Made by a program: the position numbers and the translations under genes. Shown piece by piece: positions 32,905-42,839 of a stretch of 64,000 bases of DNA. Where the stretch lies: positions 1 to 64,000 of the forward strand of contig JAUCBJ010007514.1 of assembly GCA_032718475.1 (NCBI GenBank). The letters are read 5' to 3'. How positions within the stretch are numbered: position 1 is the first letter of the stretch; every line of letters starts with the position of its first letter. Source of the stretch: Nemertoderma westbladi (taxonomy: Eukaryota > Xenacoelomorpha > Nemertodermatida > Nemertodermatidae). The notes under the pieces were generated by a model. That model did no database searches and was not told where the DNA came from. It saw nothing but the letters and a program-made list of their open reading frames with translations.

Positions 32905-33171
32905 GAGCCCCTAAAGGGACATGAAAAAAAAATTCTTATCTCAGGGCCCCGACTTATATAATAACTCGGGCCCTGAGATAACCAACCAATCAGTGATATG
33001 AATTATCTCGGGCCCCGACTTATAACTCGGGCCCCGACCCTGAGATAACCAACCAATCAGTGCGTCTTACTGCGTGAGTTGGTTTTCACTGATTGGTTGG
33101 TTATCTCAGGAAAGTTAGTAAGTCGGGGCCCGAGATAAGAAAAAAAAATTTTCATGTCACTTTAGGGGCTC
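32905..33171. mobile_element. fold-back MITE with nested palindromes
   Basis: The ends are long inverted repeats: GAGCCCCTAAAGGGACATGA at 32905 onward against its complement ending GGGGCTC at 33171, then CTTATCTC and GGGCCCCGAC. The interior holds further inverted pairs of CTGAGATAACCAACCAATCA and its complement. The whole 267-bp piece can fold on itself. It has no coding capacity; AGTA on both flanks might be a short target duplication, but the left end is ambiguous by two bases. Confidence 0.8.
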
Positions 33172-33556
33172 AGTAAAAAAGACAAAAATTGCACGGAAAA
33201 TACAGAACAGACAAGTCTTTGTTTCAATTCTAGTTGTTATAAATCTAAAAAATAATTATTGGTTATAAATATAAAAAAATTTAACAGAATAGATATGTTA
33301 AAACCGTCAAAAAAGTAAAATTTAAAAATAGAGACTGATTACATGGGGAAAAATTTGAGCTTTTTATATTATGTATCTTGATACTAATTAAAACAAAGTT
33401 TGAAAGTGAAATTTTTTTCCATGGAATAAAATGAGAGCATAAGCTAGGTTTCAAGGACACCTATGATTAAAATAATAATATATATTCAAGATTTCTGAGC
33501 CACGTCACACGCTTTTATCAATATGTATATTGTATATACATTTTATTTATTTGAAG

Positions 33557-35356
33557 TTAAGTAGCGATGTCGTTAAGAGTTTCCAATATAGATAGATCGT
33601 CGCCGTCATTAGCCATTCGTCGGTTGTCTTTGCCCTCCGCCTCCACAGAAACCAAAGTAGAACACTCATCAAGATCTAACATCGATAGATCATTACCGTC
33701 GGTAGCCGCTCGTCGGTTGGCTTTGCCCTCCGCCTCCACAGAAACCAAAGTAGAACACTCATCAAGATCTAACATCGATAGATCGTTACCGTCGGTAGCC
33801 GCTCGTCGGTTGGCTTTGCCCTCCGCCTCAAAAGAAACCAAAATAGTACCCTCGTTAAGAACTGCCTCCAGTGAATCTGTAACTAAACAAATACAAATAA
33901 TATAATACATAGAAAAATAAATATTTACAACAAGGCATACATTCTATTAAATATAGCAATTAAACAGTATTACATCCAAATTTGTCGTTTATATTTACAC
34001 AAACCTAGATAAGCCTTGGATGGAGTACGGCAATGATTCGGTGAAGATCGCGAAATTTCGCAAATGTTGTCGCGAAATTTTGTGTTTACGAATACTAAAG
34101 GTGGAGCTTCGCAAACATCGCGATCTTCACTAATGCTCTAGAACATATTTTAAAAAGTAAGAAAACCGAGTGCATGCTGCACTAGTATCTTAAAATATTG
34201 TTTTGTGAAAACGAAATTAGAGAAATTTTAGTATAGACAAGTTATTAAACTAACCAGTTGTTTTCCTTTCATCAATAAGAGCCTTGTGTGCTTGTCGTAG
34301 TGCATTTTCGAATCCACTCTCTGTATAGTCCGATCGGATACTATTGCATGTGCGTAGAATTTCGAAAACACCCAACTTCTTATACGACACTTTATTGAAT
34401 CTACACGAAATATTACACAACTTGGCAAGCGGTCTGCTTACGAGGCGTTTCAGCTGCCTCTTAACTGCATTATTCAACGTATGACCACCAGTGCGGCGTA
34501 ATGTAGTGGTTAAGTGGGGTTCTTGAATGATGAGTTGTAATTCCTCTACTGTATTGGCAGGTGGTAATTCACACACAATATTCTCATTTTCAAGATGATT
34601 ACTGTTTCCATGACTGAGGCCACTACCGGTACCAATTATTAATACTGAAGACTGTAAATTTTCAACCATGCCCTCTATCCTCTCAACACGACCTGCCAAG
34701 CTTATTAATGAACTCCGATTCGATTTAGCAAGAGAAAACAAACTTTGCAGAATGTATTTAGAAGAACTGTTGTCACGCTCTTTACCGATTATTTCCTGGT
34801 TTGTAGTAAGTTTCAATTCGTTACTAGTGCCAGTGCGAGTGCATTGTGAATTTGGACGATTGCCATTTGTACATTCATCGATTAAATTAGTCGAATTTTG
34901 AATTTTCTCCATGTTTGTTTCATAAGGAGCAATTGGTGGGATAAACATACTGGTACTCTTGGGTTTATCTTGACGTCGTTGAGTTGAGTCTTCATCTCCA
35001 GATGATGGCTGGGGGAATCCAATTTGTGCATATGATGCAAATCTGATACGTTTTCTTTGATTAGAATCGAATGGTTCCACAACACGTGGTAGTGATCTAA
35101 AAATTTGTTTGAAATTATATTTATCCTGTTTCATTTTGCGGGCCTTTTCTAAAACGCTATTAAATCCTTCATCCACGCGTGAACCATGGGTGAGTATCTC
35201 GCAAATATATAGTTCATTGTTATAATTAACTCCATATGTACCGCCATCCAATTTCGGCTCTTCACAGTTATATTCCGGTATATCTGATATGCTAGTACAG
35301 AAGAAATGGCCATCATCACGGCAGTAGACTATAACATCATCATATTCCGGTAGCAT
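33557..35356 (-). CDS. two-exon gene, DUF4806-like C-terminal domain plus 31-residue repeats
   Basis: Exon 1 (35356 to 34255) starts MLPEYDDVIVYCRDDGHFF and ends at a GGTTAGT donor. Exon 2 (33882 to 33557) follows a TTTGTTTAG acceptor; phases match (ACT G|TT) and the joined frame is about 475 residues. The N-terminal 80 residues (VNYNNELYICEILTHG) are followed by a Ser/Asn-rich linker. Next comes a region resembling DUF4806: LTTTLRRTGGHTLNNAVKRQ and LKRLVSRPLAKLCNISCRF, then GVFEIL. Exon 2 adds nearly three 31-residue repeats (TLVSVEAEGKANRRAATDGN plus DLSMLDLDEC). DUF4806 proteins are common near transposase-like genes in aquatic invertebrates; their role is unknown. The neighbouring remnant at 35.5-36.6 kb has the same orientation, so both may derive from one element. 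The DUF call is from motif memory. Confidence 0.65.
33580..33872. repeat. 93-bp tandem repeat, three copies, in exon 2
   Basis: Three copies of a 93-bp unit (AACATCGATAGATC... CGTCGGTTGG... GCCTCCACAGAAACCAAAG). The length is a multiple of three and the minus frame stays open through all copies, which suggests selection on, or recent expansion within, coding sequence. Confidence 0.9.
34041..34130. mobile_element. short MITE in the intron, GTGAAGATCGCGA ends
   Basis: 13-bp inverted ends GTGAAGATCGCGA (34041-34053) and TCGCGATCTTCAC (34118-34130) enclose more TTCGCAAA/TTTGCGAA pairs. It lies wholly within the intron of the DUF4806-like gene. Size about 90 bp. Confidence 0.65.
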
Positions 35357-35503
35357 TATTTAACAATATTAATAATACTGTGTTTATATGATATATATAT
35401 ATATACAGTATATGAAAAATATGATATATAAAATGATATGGTGTATAGTGTATATATGATATGAATACAGAGTTCAAAACCTTACATTTTTTAAAGTTTA
35501 TGT

Positions 35504-36573
35504 TTATGAATTACACAACACGGACACATAAAAGACCTTTGTACCATTATATTCATAAGGCATACATATACATCTCTTAAAGTGAGAATCATCCAAACGG
35601 CCATAAAATGGCTTATCTTTCACAAAATATCCCTCCCCGTAACCAATACTATTGCATGGATAAGTGTAAACATTCGCAAAAAAACGCAAGTAGAAGCCTT
35701 GAAGGACATCGCTAATAACCGTTGTAATTAACAAACAATTGAACTCTGAGGAGTCACCCTTAAGCATGAAGCAATCGCCAGCTTTAATCTTTAGTGGTAT
35801 ACCCTTTCGACTACAGCTTGCTAATATATGCGCTTAGTCAATTTAATTTTATAATAAACCTCAGGAACTCCCAGATATAACATTTGACCCCCTGCACAAT
35901 CAACAATTTCTTGAAAATTGTATGGTGACTTTATATGATGCTTACTAAGGGTATCAACACTAAGGGGCAAAGCAGGAAATCTAGGATGTAGAACTTGAAG
36001 AAGTTCAGCGCATGCTCTATTCGAAACCGAAACATTTCCAGATAACCAAGCAAAAAGTTCGCAACAAAGACCATTTGTTTGGTTACTGCTGCACTTTGTA
36101 GTTTCTAGTTGTGAATGGTCTTGATTTTCCATGGGAACATCAGGATGATCATTATCAGATAAAACTTCGTTCAATATTGAAGAAAAATACGAAAATGTTT
36201 CACTTGAACTGGGTGACTGTAAAACCTGACATGAATTTGAAATAATATCTTGGCATAAACCAATGGAACTATAAGTACTGGCAGCCTCGACAGGCAATTG
36301 TGCTTGTTCGACACCAGATAAATCAGCTGATGATTCATTATATATTTTATTACTTAGTTCACTTATTCCAGAAACTATATCATTATCGGATTCACTGTCC
36401 TCCTTAACTACACTTGCACTGAGACCACGGGCACGGACATCGTGGACATACCGGTACATATTTCCCATATCTGATGATGTGCTTGAATTATCATGCATTG
36501 TCCTGTCCACATTTCTTAATTCATTTTCGATTCTCTGTCTCCTCTTACGGCGGCTTTGACGGCGAGATAACAT
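35504..36573 (-). pseudogene. remnant of a transposase-domain protein, internal part deleted
   Basis: The upstream frame (36573-35821) opens MLSRRQSRRKRRQRIENELR and has an acidic middle. It ends with ELLQVLHPRFPALPLSVDTL followed by FQEIVDCAGGQMLYLGVPE, the order seen at the start of a large family of transposase-domain proteins in aquatic animals (short Leu/Pro motif, then Gly-Gly...Tyr-x-Gly). The next frame (to 35504) reads IKAGDCFMLKGDSSEFNCLL and KPFYGRLDDSHFKRCICMPY, which resembles the C-terminal end of the same proteins. The catalytic middle is therefore missing, and the two frames overlap out of phase near 35825. It sits head-to-tail just upstream of the DUF4806-like gene. Family assignment is tentative. 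Confidence 0.45.
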
Positions 36574-37481
36574 TCTTACATCTTTCAGGTAGGTAGCCTA
36601 TATGATTTATCTTAGAAGGTCGAAGTATGTACAGTACAGGTTAAGTACATAATTGTATTGCAGTATTGGTAGAATAATGTGTCACTGTAACATGCCCCTT
36701 TCAGGGCTGGCAGGCTGGCAAAAACCTTAGGTTTTTCAAAACAAAAATTAGGTTTTAGGTTTTTGTTAGGTTTTTGCAGGTTTTTGGAAGGTTTTTGCAG
36801 GTTTTTGAATGTTATCACTAGGTTTTTGTAGTATTTCTGTCAGGCTGTATTTGTATATTGATTGATTAGATTGACATGAAGGCCGGCGCTCTGAAGCTTG
36901 ATTGGTCCATCAGTTCATCTGTTATGGTCAGATGGTTAGATAAATTATATGGGACCGCATTTCTTCAAGATTATATTTTATACGGCAGTACGGCACTGGT
37001 CTGCTGGTAGATATGCCTACAATATATTACAGTATTACAATAATCGATTTGATTTTTGTTTTAAAAAGGGATAAGGTAATTAATATTAGTCAGTCCAGTC
37101 CAGGGTCATTCCACGAAAAAGGCCCCTTCCAGGGCGATTTTTAAAGTTGATCAATTGAAACCGGATTTTTTGCTACATTGTAGTTAACTTGTTCTAGTTT
37201 CCGGTTTTAGTAACGGAAAGATCTGAAAAGTAATATATGTGCCTTTTGAAGCCTGGGAAACTTTGTGTGAAAATTTATGCACTTTGGTTACCTTTTTAGA
37301 TAAAATTTCATTAACTCTATGACCCCTCATTTCCATTCCTTTCAACATTTCTGCATGGTACCTTTTTCATTTGTGTCATTAATATCTCTACTATGTGTGC
37401 ATATCATAAAATAAAGCGATTCTAATGTTGAATTATCAGGAATCGGAGATAATTAATCGCTGCTTTAAATGAAATAGAAAT

Positions 37482-37766
37482 GTTACGAACGTGACTTTTT
37501 CTTGAAGTTTTGTATATTGCTCAAAATCCCTTTGATTTTGGAGGCGGGAAATTTGAACTGTAAATCTGCAGGTTATCCAGAACTTATATTAGTTGAGACC
37601 GTACTGCTGTAATCAACTGGGTGGCTGTATCAGACCGTTCCTTTTTGTTACGACCGTGACACTTTTGACCCTGTTACGACCGTGACAATGTCACGGTCGT
37701 AACGCAGTGAAACACAAGCATTTTAAATGGACAACGTGTTACGACCGTGACTGTAACGGTCGTAAC
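37482..37766. promoter_or_regulatory. left subterminal array of GTTACGAMCGTGAC sites
   Basis: Copies at 37482-37495, 37647-37660, 37673-37686, 37690-37703 (reverse), 37738-37751 and 37753-37766 (reverse, one base different). The pairs 37673/37690 and 37738/37753 form inverted dyads with 1-3 bp between. The motif also occurs near the right end. Position and repetition suggest binding sites for the element's own protein; binding is inference. Confidence 0.65.
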
Positions 37767-37918
37767 ACATAATTAGTGTTTGTTGGTCTCACATACGGTA
37801 CATTTCCTATAGCAGCTTTTGATGCCTATTGCAGTATTGTAGTTACCGGTACCCGTATCCTATATTGACACTGAACTTATGGCATTATTGACAAAGACTT
37901 ATTGCAGTTATTGACATT

Positions 37919-40071
37919 ATGGTTGGTAAAACGAAAGCGGAGAGGCAGGCGAAATATAGAAAGTCAAATCCAGCATATCGAGAGCGCGAGAAGTCACGAT
38001 GTACTCAGAACCGAGCAGAGGCGAAGGTTAGAAATCCACAAACTGTCGAAAGAAATAGGGTGACAGCACGGCTTCGGATGAGGGAATATAGAAAAAGAAA
38101 AAAAGATAATTCTGCTGAACCGGCCGTTATTAGTCCAGGTAGTAGTGGTGGGAGCTATAAAAGCGTTAAAAGTTTGGGAAAGGCGGTTAGTCGTGTTCGT
38201 CGCTGTTTACCAAATTCGCCACGAAAACAGTCAGCTGTTGTGCGAAAGATTGCAACTCTCTTTGGTGTTGCCCCAAGAGTAAAAAAATCTCAAAACAATT
38301 CAATCCTCAATGAAAGGATCGAACGTTTTTATCGGCTGGATTCAATCAGTAGACAGGCACCTGCACCTGGCATTAAAGATGTGATTACACTTCGCCCTGA
38401 TGGTCCCAGCAGTAAAGTGAAACTGCAGAAGCGATATTTAGAACACAAGCTGCAAGAGGTATGTACAATTTCAACTGGGGTTAAAACCCAGTGGGGGAAC
38501 CCGGGCCTAAGCTATTCAGTTAAGATCTATAATTTTTTTAATTTTTAGTAGGGCGTTGTTTAAATCTCATTTCACTTTATTAAGTGGGAACGAAATTTAA
38601 TTATTCGGAAAAAATTATTCTTGAATAAGGAAGGTTCCAATAATTTTTTAATATTAATAATTTATACTTAAAAATATACATAAACTTATTAATATTTTAT
38701 TTAGGTTTACAGCATGTATCGTGAGGAATATCCATTTGATGAAGTCGGATTCAGTAAATTCGCATCATTGAGACCTCCTGAAGTTTTATTATCGAAAAAT
38801 ATCCCAGTGGATGTATGTCTGTGCCAGTATCACGAAAATTTTATTGCTTACTCTTCAGTCCTTATCCCAAACGATCCGTATGATCACCAATGGCTTATGA
38901 GAAATGTGGTGTGCGAAAGTTCCTCTGTCAATGATGATTGTTTTGATAATGCTTGTGATACTTGTAAGAATGGAACCAAACTTATTCCCAAAATAACCGG
39001 AGATCCTGATGAGATTTTAACGTACGCTATATGGGAACGCATTGACAATCGTATTGCGAAGTTTGAAAAGTCTGGAAGTCGCGATGACATTAAAGCTCTG
39101 TTTCTGAAACTTATACCGCAATTTTTGACCCACTATAAGATCAAACAATTGCAGGAACGGTCGTATATTCGAGATAAAGCGATGATGGCATGCGAATCTT
39201 GCATTGTGCTTCAAGTTGATTTTAGCGAAAATTATACTTGTTTCTATCAGAAAGAAATTCAAAGTGCTCATTGGGCACAGAACCAGATTACTGTATTCAC
39301 TGGGTGTGTTTGGAAAGAGGATTCTACTCCCGAGAATTATTGCGTATCAGTGACTCTATAGTGCATGATAAACAAACTGCAATAGTATATTTATGCTCCA
39401 TTTTAGATGAACAGCTGAGGTCTAACAATCAAGTAAGCAAAATTATTATTTGGAGCGATGGGCCCAATAATCAATTTAAGAACCGGTTTATTGTACATGC
39501 GTTGAAGGATATAGCTGAGCGTTATGAGAATGTTAAGAAAATTGTTTGGAACTATTTCGCGACTTCTCACGGGAAGGGGCCAGTAGACGGCCTTGGTGCA
39601 ACAGTTAAGCGAAGTGTAAAGGATATGGTAAAAAAACAAAAGGCCATGGTCAAGGACGCTTCATCATTTGTGAAGGCTGCTGAATCCAGCAACCCTGCTT
39701 CAAAGGTTAATCTGTTACTCGTTAATGATGAACAATCATCTGTTTACAGTGATATTTTGGGGGAGTTGGATAATGCAGAGGAATGTCCCGGTATTATGTC
39801 GACTCACTATCTTGAGTACGACAAACAAAGTGGCTGTGTGTCAATGAAACAACACAGTATGTACATTGATGACGAGGATGACGACAGCGAAGATGATATA
39901 GACATCTATCATTGTGCAACCTGCGGTATTAAATTTCTACCGATTGATTATAATAGATGTGTTGGTTGCGATTATTGCAATCGTTGGTACCACAAACGAT
40001 GCACCGATAAACTCCATGATGTGCGAGATAAAGACGTTCGACGGGTTGATTTCCGGTGTCCAAAGTGCTGA
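37919..40071 (+). pseudogene. DDE transposase with C-terminal PHD finger, one base missing
   Basis: Exon 1 starts at ATG 37919 and ends at GAG|GTATGT (38458). Exon 2 begins after TTATTTTATTTAG near 38704 and continues in phase (LQE|VYSMYREEYP). The basic N-terminus (AERQAKYRKSNPAYREREKS, RMREYRKRKK) suits DNA binding. The RNase-H-like core shows LQVDFSENYTC (first Asp), IIWSDGPNNQFKNRF (second Asp) and FATSHGKGPVDGLGATVKR (possible third acid). A one-base shift near 39345-39355 (CVS... to ISDSIVHDKQTA) breaks the frame. The C-terminus is a C4HC3 PHD-type finger: CATCG, CVGCDYC, WYHKRC, CPKC. I know this core only from uncharacterised animal proteins. The element's ends and target duplication support a transposase role. 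Repair of one base would give a single protein, so it is either recently dead or a sequencing artefact. Confidence 0.72.
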
Positions 40072-40194
40072 GTTGCAAACCTGGAAAATTGTTGAATTAT
40101 GTCTATTGTTCATGTAATAATAATGCTAATGTGCTTAATTGTGCTAAATGTATTAATTCATACAGATAGGGGGGGGGGGGGGGGGATGCTCATG

Positions 40195-40335
40195 CAAATA
40201 ACAACTGATTATTCTCAAAAATAAAACTGTAACCTGTTCTATTATGTTTAGTTTATTGTTTTGGTTAAAATAATGTGCCACTGTAAACTGCTCCTTAGCT
40301 TATTGAGAATTTAACACATTCAGGTGGGATATTAA
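40195..40335. repeat. dispersed repeat, copy of 1790-1990
   Basis: Matches 1828-1960 phrase by phrase (ATTCTCAAAAATAAAACTGT, TTTAGTTTATTGTTTTGGTT, GGGATATTAAT). It lies after the transposase stop within the 4.2-kb element and follows a poly-G run at 40170-40185. Confidence 0.7.
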
Positions 40336-40542
40336 TTCGCCAAGGTGGGTTTAATGAAAGTCGCCAAGCTTAATTTATTAAAAATTCATAAATTTAAAAT
40401 AAAATAATTATTACAAGATTTTTTGTGGCTTATATTATATAATCTCACCAGTCCTATATTGTTCTACATTATATAGAACTACGAATTTTCATAATGTTTC
40501 CATTTTTGAATAAAAATATTATATCATTAACCCTATTAAGAT

Positions 40543-40728
40543 GGGTGTAAACGTTATGCCGACAACAACAGCAAATATGCAAATGTAACCTGAGTTCGTG
40601 ACTCTCGTTTATTGTTTTGGTTAGAATAACCTTCCACTGTAACCTATTCCTTTCCCTCAATTAATAAATAACATTAATTAGCTTTAATTGGTTGTCGGTA
40701 GTCAGTTGTCGTCGTAGCGTTTACACCC
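40543..40728. mobile_element. 186-bp Mutator-type MITE with 9-bp duplication
   Basis: The 9-bp direct repeat TATTAAGAT (40534-40542 and 40729-40737) flanks inverted ends GGGTGTAAACG...(about 24 bp with few mismatches; GGGTGTAAACGTTATGCCGA against GGGTGTAAACGCTACGACGA). A 9-bp target duplication and TIRs starting GGG fit Mutator-like elements. The centre holds one unit of the CTCGTTTATTGTTTTGGTTA minisatellite found in tandem at 12764-13152. Non-coding, non-autonomous. Confidence 0.85.
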
Positions 40729-40909
40729 TATTAAGATATCATTTTCATCTCAGAAACATCACTCAGAACAGCGATCATTCAATAGTGGCAGTCTTAGCAG
40801 GCAAATGCCAGTTCCCAGAGTGCACCGCGAGGAGGTGCTGCCACATTACACTCCATATTGTACATTAGTTTCAAGGCTCTTGCAGTGAAATCCATGAGGA
40901 GACAGATCT

Positions 40910-41317
40910 GTTACGAACGTGACAGTAAAAATTGTTACGACCGTGACACAATTAATTTAACCATTTGCTAATTCTACAAGATATTTTACAGTTTTTTTTT
41001 TTGCAATACCTTACAAAACAAGTTAGTTAGTAGAAGTGTACTGAAAATCACGTTACAAAACATTCAAAGAGAACAGACTTTTCTAATGTTGTCATGTGTC
41101 ATTTTTTCAATGTCGAAAGCTGGTTACGAACGTGACAACAACTTTAAAACATTGTGAAAGTAAAATGAGTTGATATCGTTAGTTGCTGCTTGTTTAGATT
41201 TTGATCTCAACATATTAGAAAATTATCTGAAGAAAAATTTTTGTGGAAAAGTTATGATAGGGAACTTATTAATACCCTCATGTTTTAAAAAATGAGTCAA
41301 AAAGTTACGAACGTGAC
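40910..41317. promoter_or_regulatory. right subterminal array of GTTACGAMCGTGAC sites
   Basis: Copies at 40910-40923, 40934-40947, 41123-41136 and 41304-41317, all in plus orientation. The last lies only 3 bp from the right inverted end. They mirror the cluster at the left end of the same element. Confidence 0.65.
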
Positions 41318-41535
41318 AATGGAATGACCCTCCAGCAGTCCAGCAAAAGACAAGCAATTTGGCTCCTTTTTGTGATCAAAAACCTAAAAACCTAGTTTTG
41401 GGTTTTTTTCAAATTTTAGGTTTTTGACAAAATCGACAAAAACCTAGGTTTACAAAAACCTACTTTGCCAGCCCTGTCCCTTTCTGCCTTTGCCTTTCCC
41501 GCACCCGCATAGCAGTGTCCAACACCACTAACCCT

Positions 41536-42482
41536 GGGCGGGGTAAAGTGAGACATCCGTGGTAAATTGGGACACCTTTTCTTTTATTTTGAAAATTTTA
41601 CACAAAATGAGCACCATGTCAAAATTTGAAGAGTAAACTTGAAGTAGGAAACAACCGGGTGTGAAATATTAGACGGGGCCGGGTTGAATTGAATGGTGTT
41701 TTTATGGTTATATTTACCGGCAGACCGGTATAATAAATTTTATTGTTATAATACAGTAGGCCTAAGGTCTATGGCCTATGGGTTATGTTGTTTAATTTAA
41801 TCACATTGTTTTAGACAATTTATAATTTAGAATTTGGCGAGCTAACCGTACCGTACCGGTACCGGTAGGCCCTATTGAAAAGTTTTACATGTACACCGAA
41901 TACGTTCGGCGCAGCATTATGACCTGCGCCGGGAGCTGGTGCAGAAATGTGCTGCGCCGAGCAAAGTGAAAGAAGGCCCGGCGCAGAGATATGCTGCACC
42001 GGCGCAGAAATGGCAACACAGCAATAATAGAGATGCTGCACTTGGCGCAGTCCGTGTCGAAATATTTATATTATTATCAATTGTTTATAATTTTTTTCAT
42101 CTGGCGCAGTATTTCACAGATAGCTGGCGCAGGATTTTTTGCACCTGGCGTGGCAGCGTGGCCTTGCACCGACAAACCGAGCCGGCGCAAGGTTTTTTTT
42201 CACCCGGCGTGGCTTTTCTTTCACAGAGCTGGCGCAGGATTTTTTGCACCCGGCGTCGCGTTCGGCGCAGGAAATTTCAACTTTTCAATAGTGCGCGGTA
42301 GGCCTACATAAATAATGAAAAAATTTATAAAGTGTTTTCAAATGGCAGAATGGGCATGGCAGCATGGTGCTGTGGTGTTTTATGCACTAAACAGATAGGC
42401 CTAAATAAATGGCAAATGTGGACTCTCAGACCGGATAATCCCTATCCCATTTTACCCCGTCCCCCGTCCCATTTTACCCCGC
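41536..42482. mobile_element. non-coding element with GCGGGGTAAA ends and GGCGCAG repeats
   Basis: Left GGGCGGGGTAAAGTGAGACA and GGTAAATTGGGACAC at 41536-41575 are mirrored by TCCCATTTTACCCCG and CCCATTTTACCCCGC at 42444-42482. This suggests terminal inverted repeats made of two short units. The interior (41900-42300) contains about ten GGCGCAG/CTGCGCC-type words, with CTGGCGCAGGATTTTTTGCA repeated at about 42125 and 42229. No coding sequence. The lack of a visible target duplication leaves the limits uncertain. Confidence 0.5.
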
Positions 42483-42839
42483 TTTACAGCCTTACAGCCT
42501 TAGCCTAGAGGCCTGCAGTCAGGCAGTAGCAGTAGGCTGGTAGGCCTGCCCTGTCGGTGACCGCGAGTGGTAGGCCTATTGCTTTGCTAGGCCAAGCTAC
42601 CAAGGCTGCAAGGCCATGAACCGATTACAAATTAGGCCTGCTATTTTATTATTATTATTTTATTACCGGTAGGCTATTTCTGTAGCTGTGTAGGCCTACC
42701 GGCTGACCGGTACCGGTATTTACATTTACAATACAGCAATATGCCCAGATGCCTACCGGATAACGGTACCGGTAGCGCGGTACAGAGGTAGGGCACAAGG
42801 GCAGTACAGCAGTAGGGTAAGAGCAAGCGGTAACTAATT

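Larger units (their letters stand above)
37103..41330. mobile_element. DNA transposon with TCCA duplication and GGGTCATTCCA ends (Sola-like?)
   Basis: Bounded by the 4-bp direct repeat TCCA (37099-37102 and 41331-41334), with exact 11-bp inverted ends GGGTCATTCCA (37103-37113) and TGGAATGACCC (41320-41330). The interior encodes a DDE-type protein with a PHD finger (37919-40071). At least nine copies of GTTACGAMCGTGAC lie near the two ends. A 4-bp target duplication is the rule in the Sola superfamily, which is my best guess; other 4-bp families are possible. It inserted inside the outer hAT-like element and itself contains a small MITE at 40543-40728. Confidence 0.82.
36702..41476. mobile_element. 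outer hAT-like element, split by a 4.2-kb transposon
   Basis: The left end CAGGGCTGGCA (36702) mirrors the right end TGCCAGCCCTG (to 41476). The subterminal parts are also mirrored: runs of AGGTTTTT at 36730-36840 against AAAAACCTA at 41376-41460. CAGGG-type ends are typical of hAT transposons. Flanks GCCCCTTT (36694-36701) and GTCCCTTT (41476-41483) would be an 8-bp duplication with one mismatch, if one base is shared with the TIR. No hAT transposase is present; without the inserted element the unit would be about 0.54 kb. Confidence 0.65.

Noticed and set aside
33567-33905. Plus-strand repeat protein (SNIDRSLPSVAARRL)
   Set aside because: The minus strand gives a phase-matched second exon of the DUF4806-like gene, so the plus frame is its shadow.
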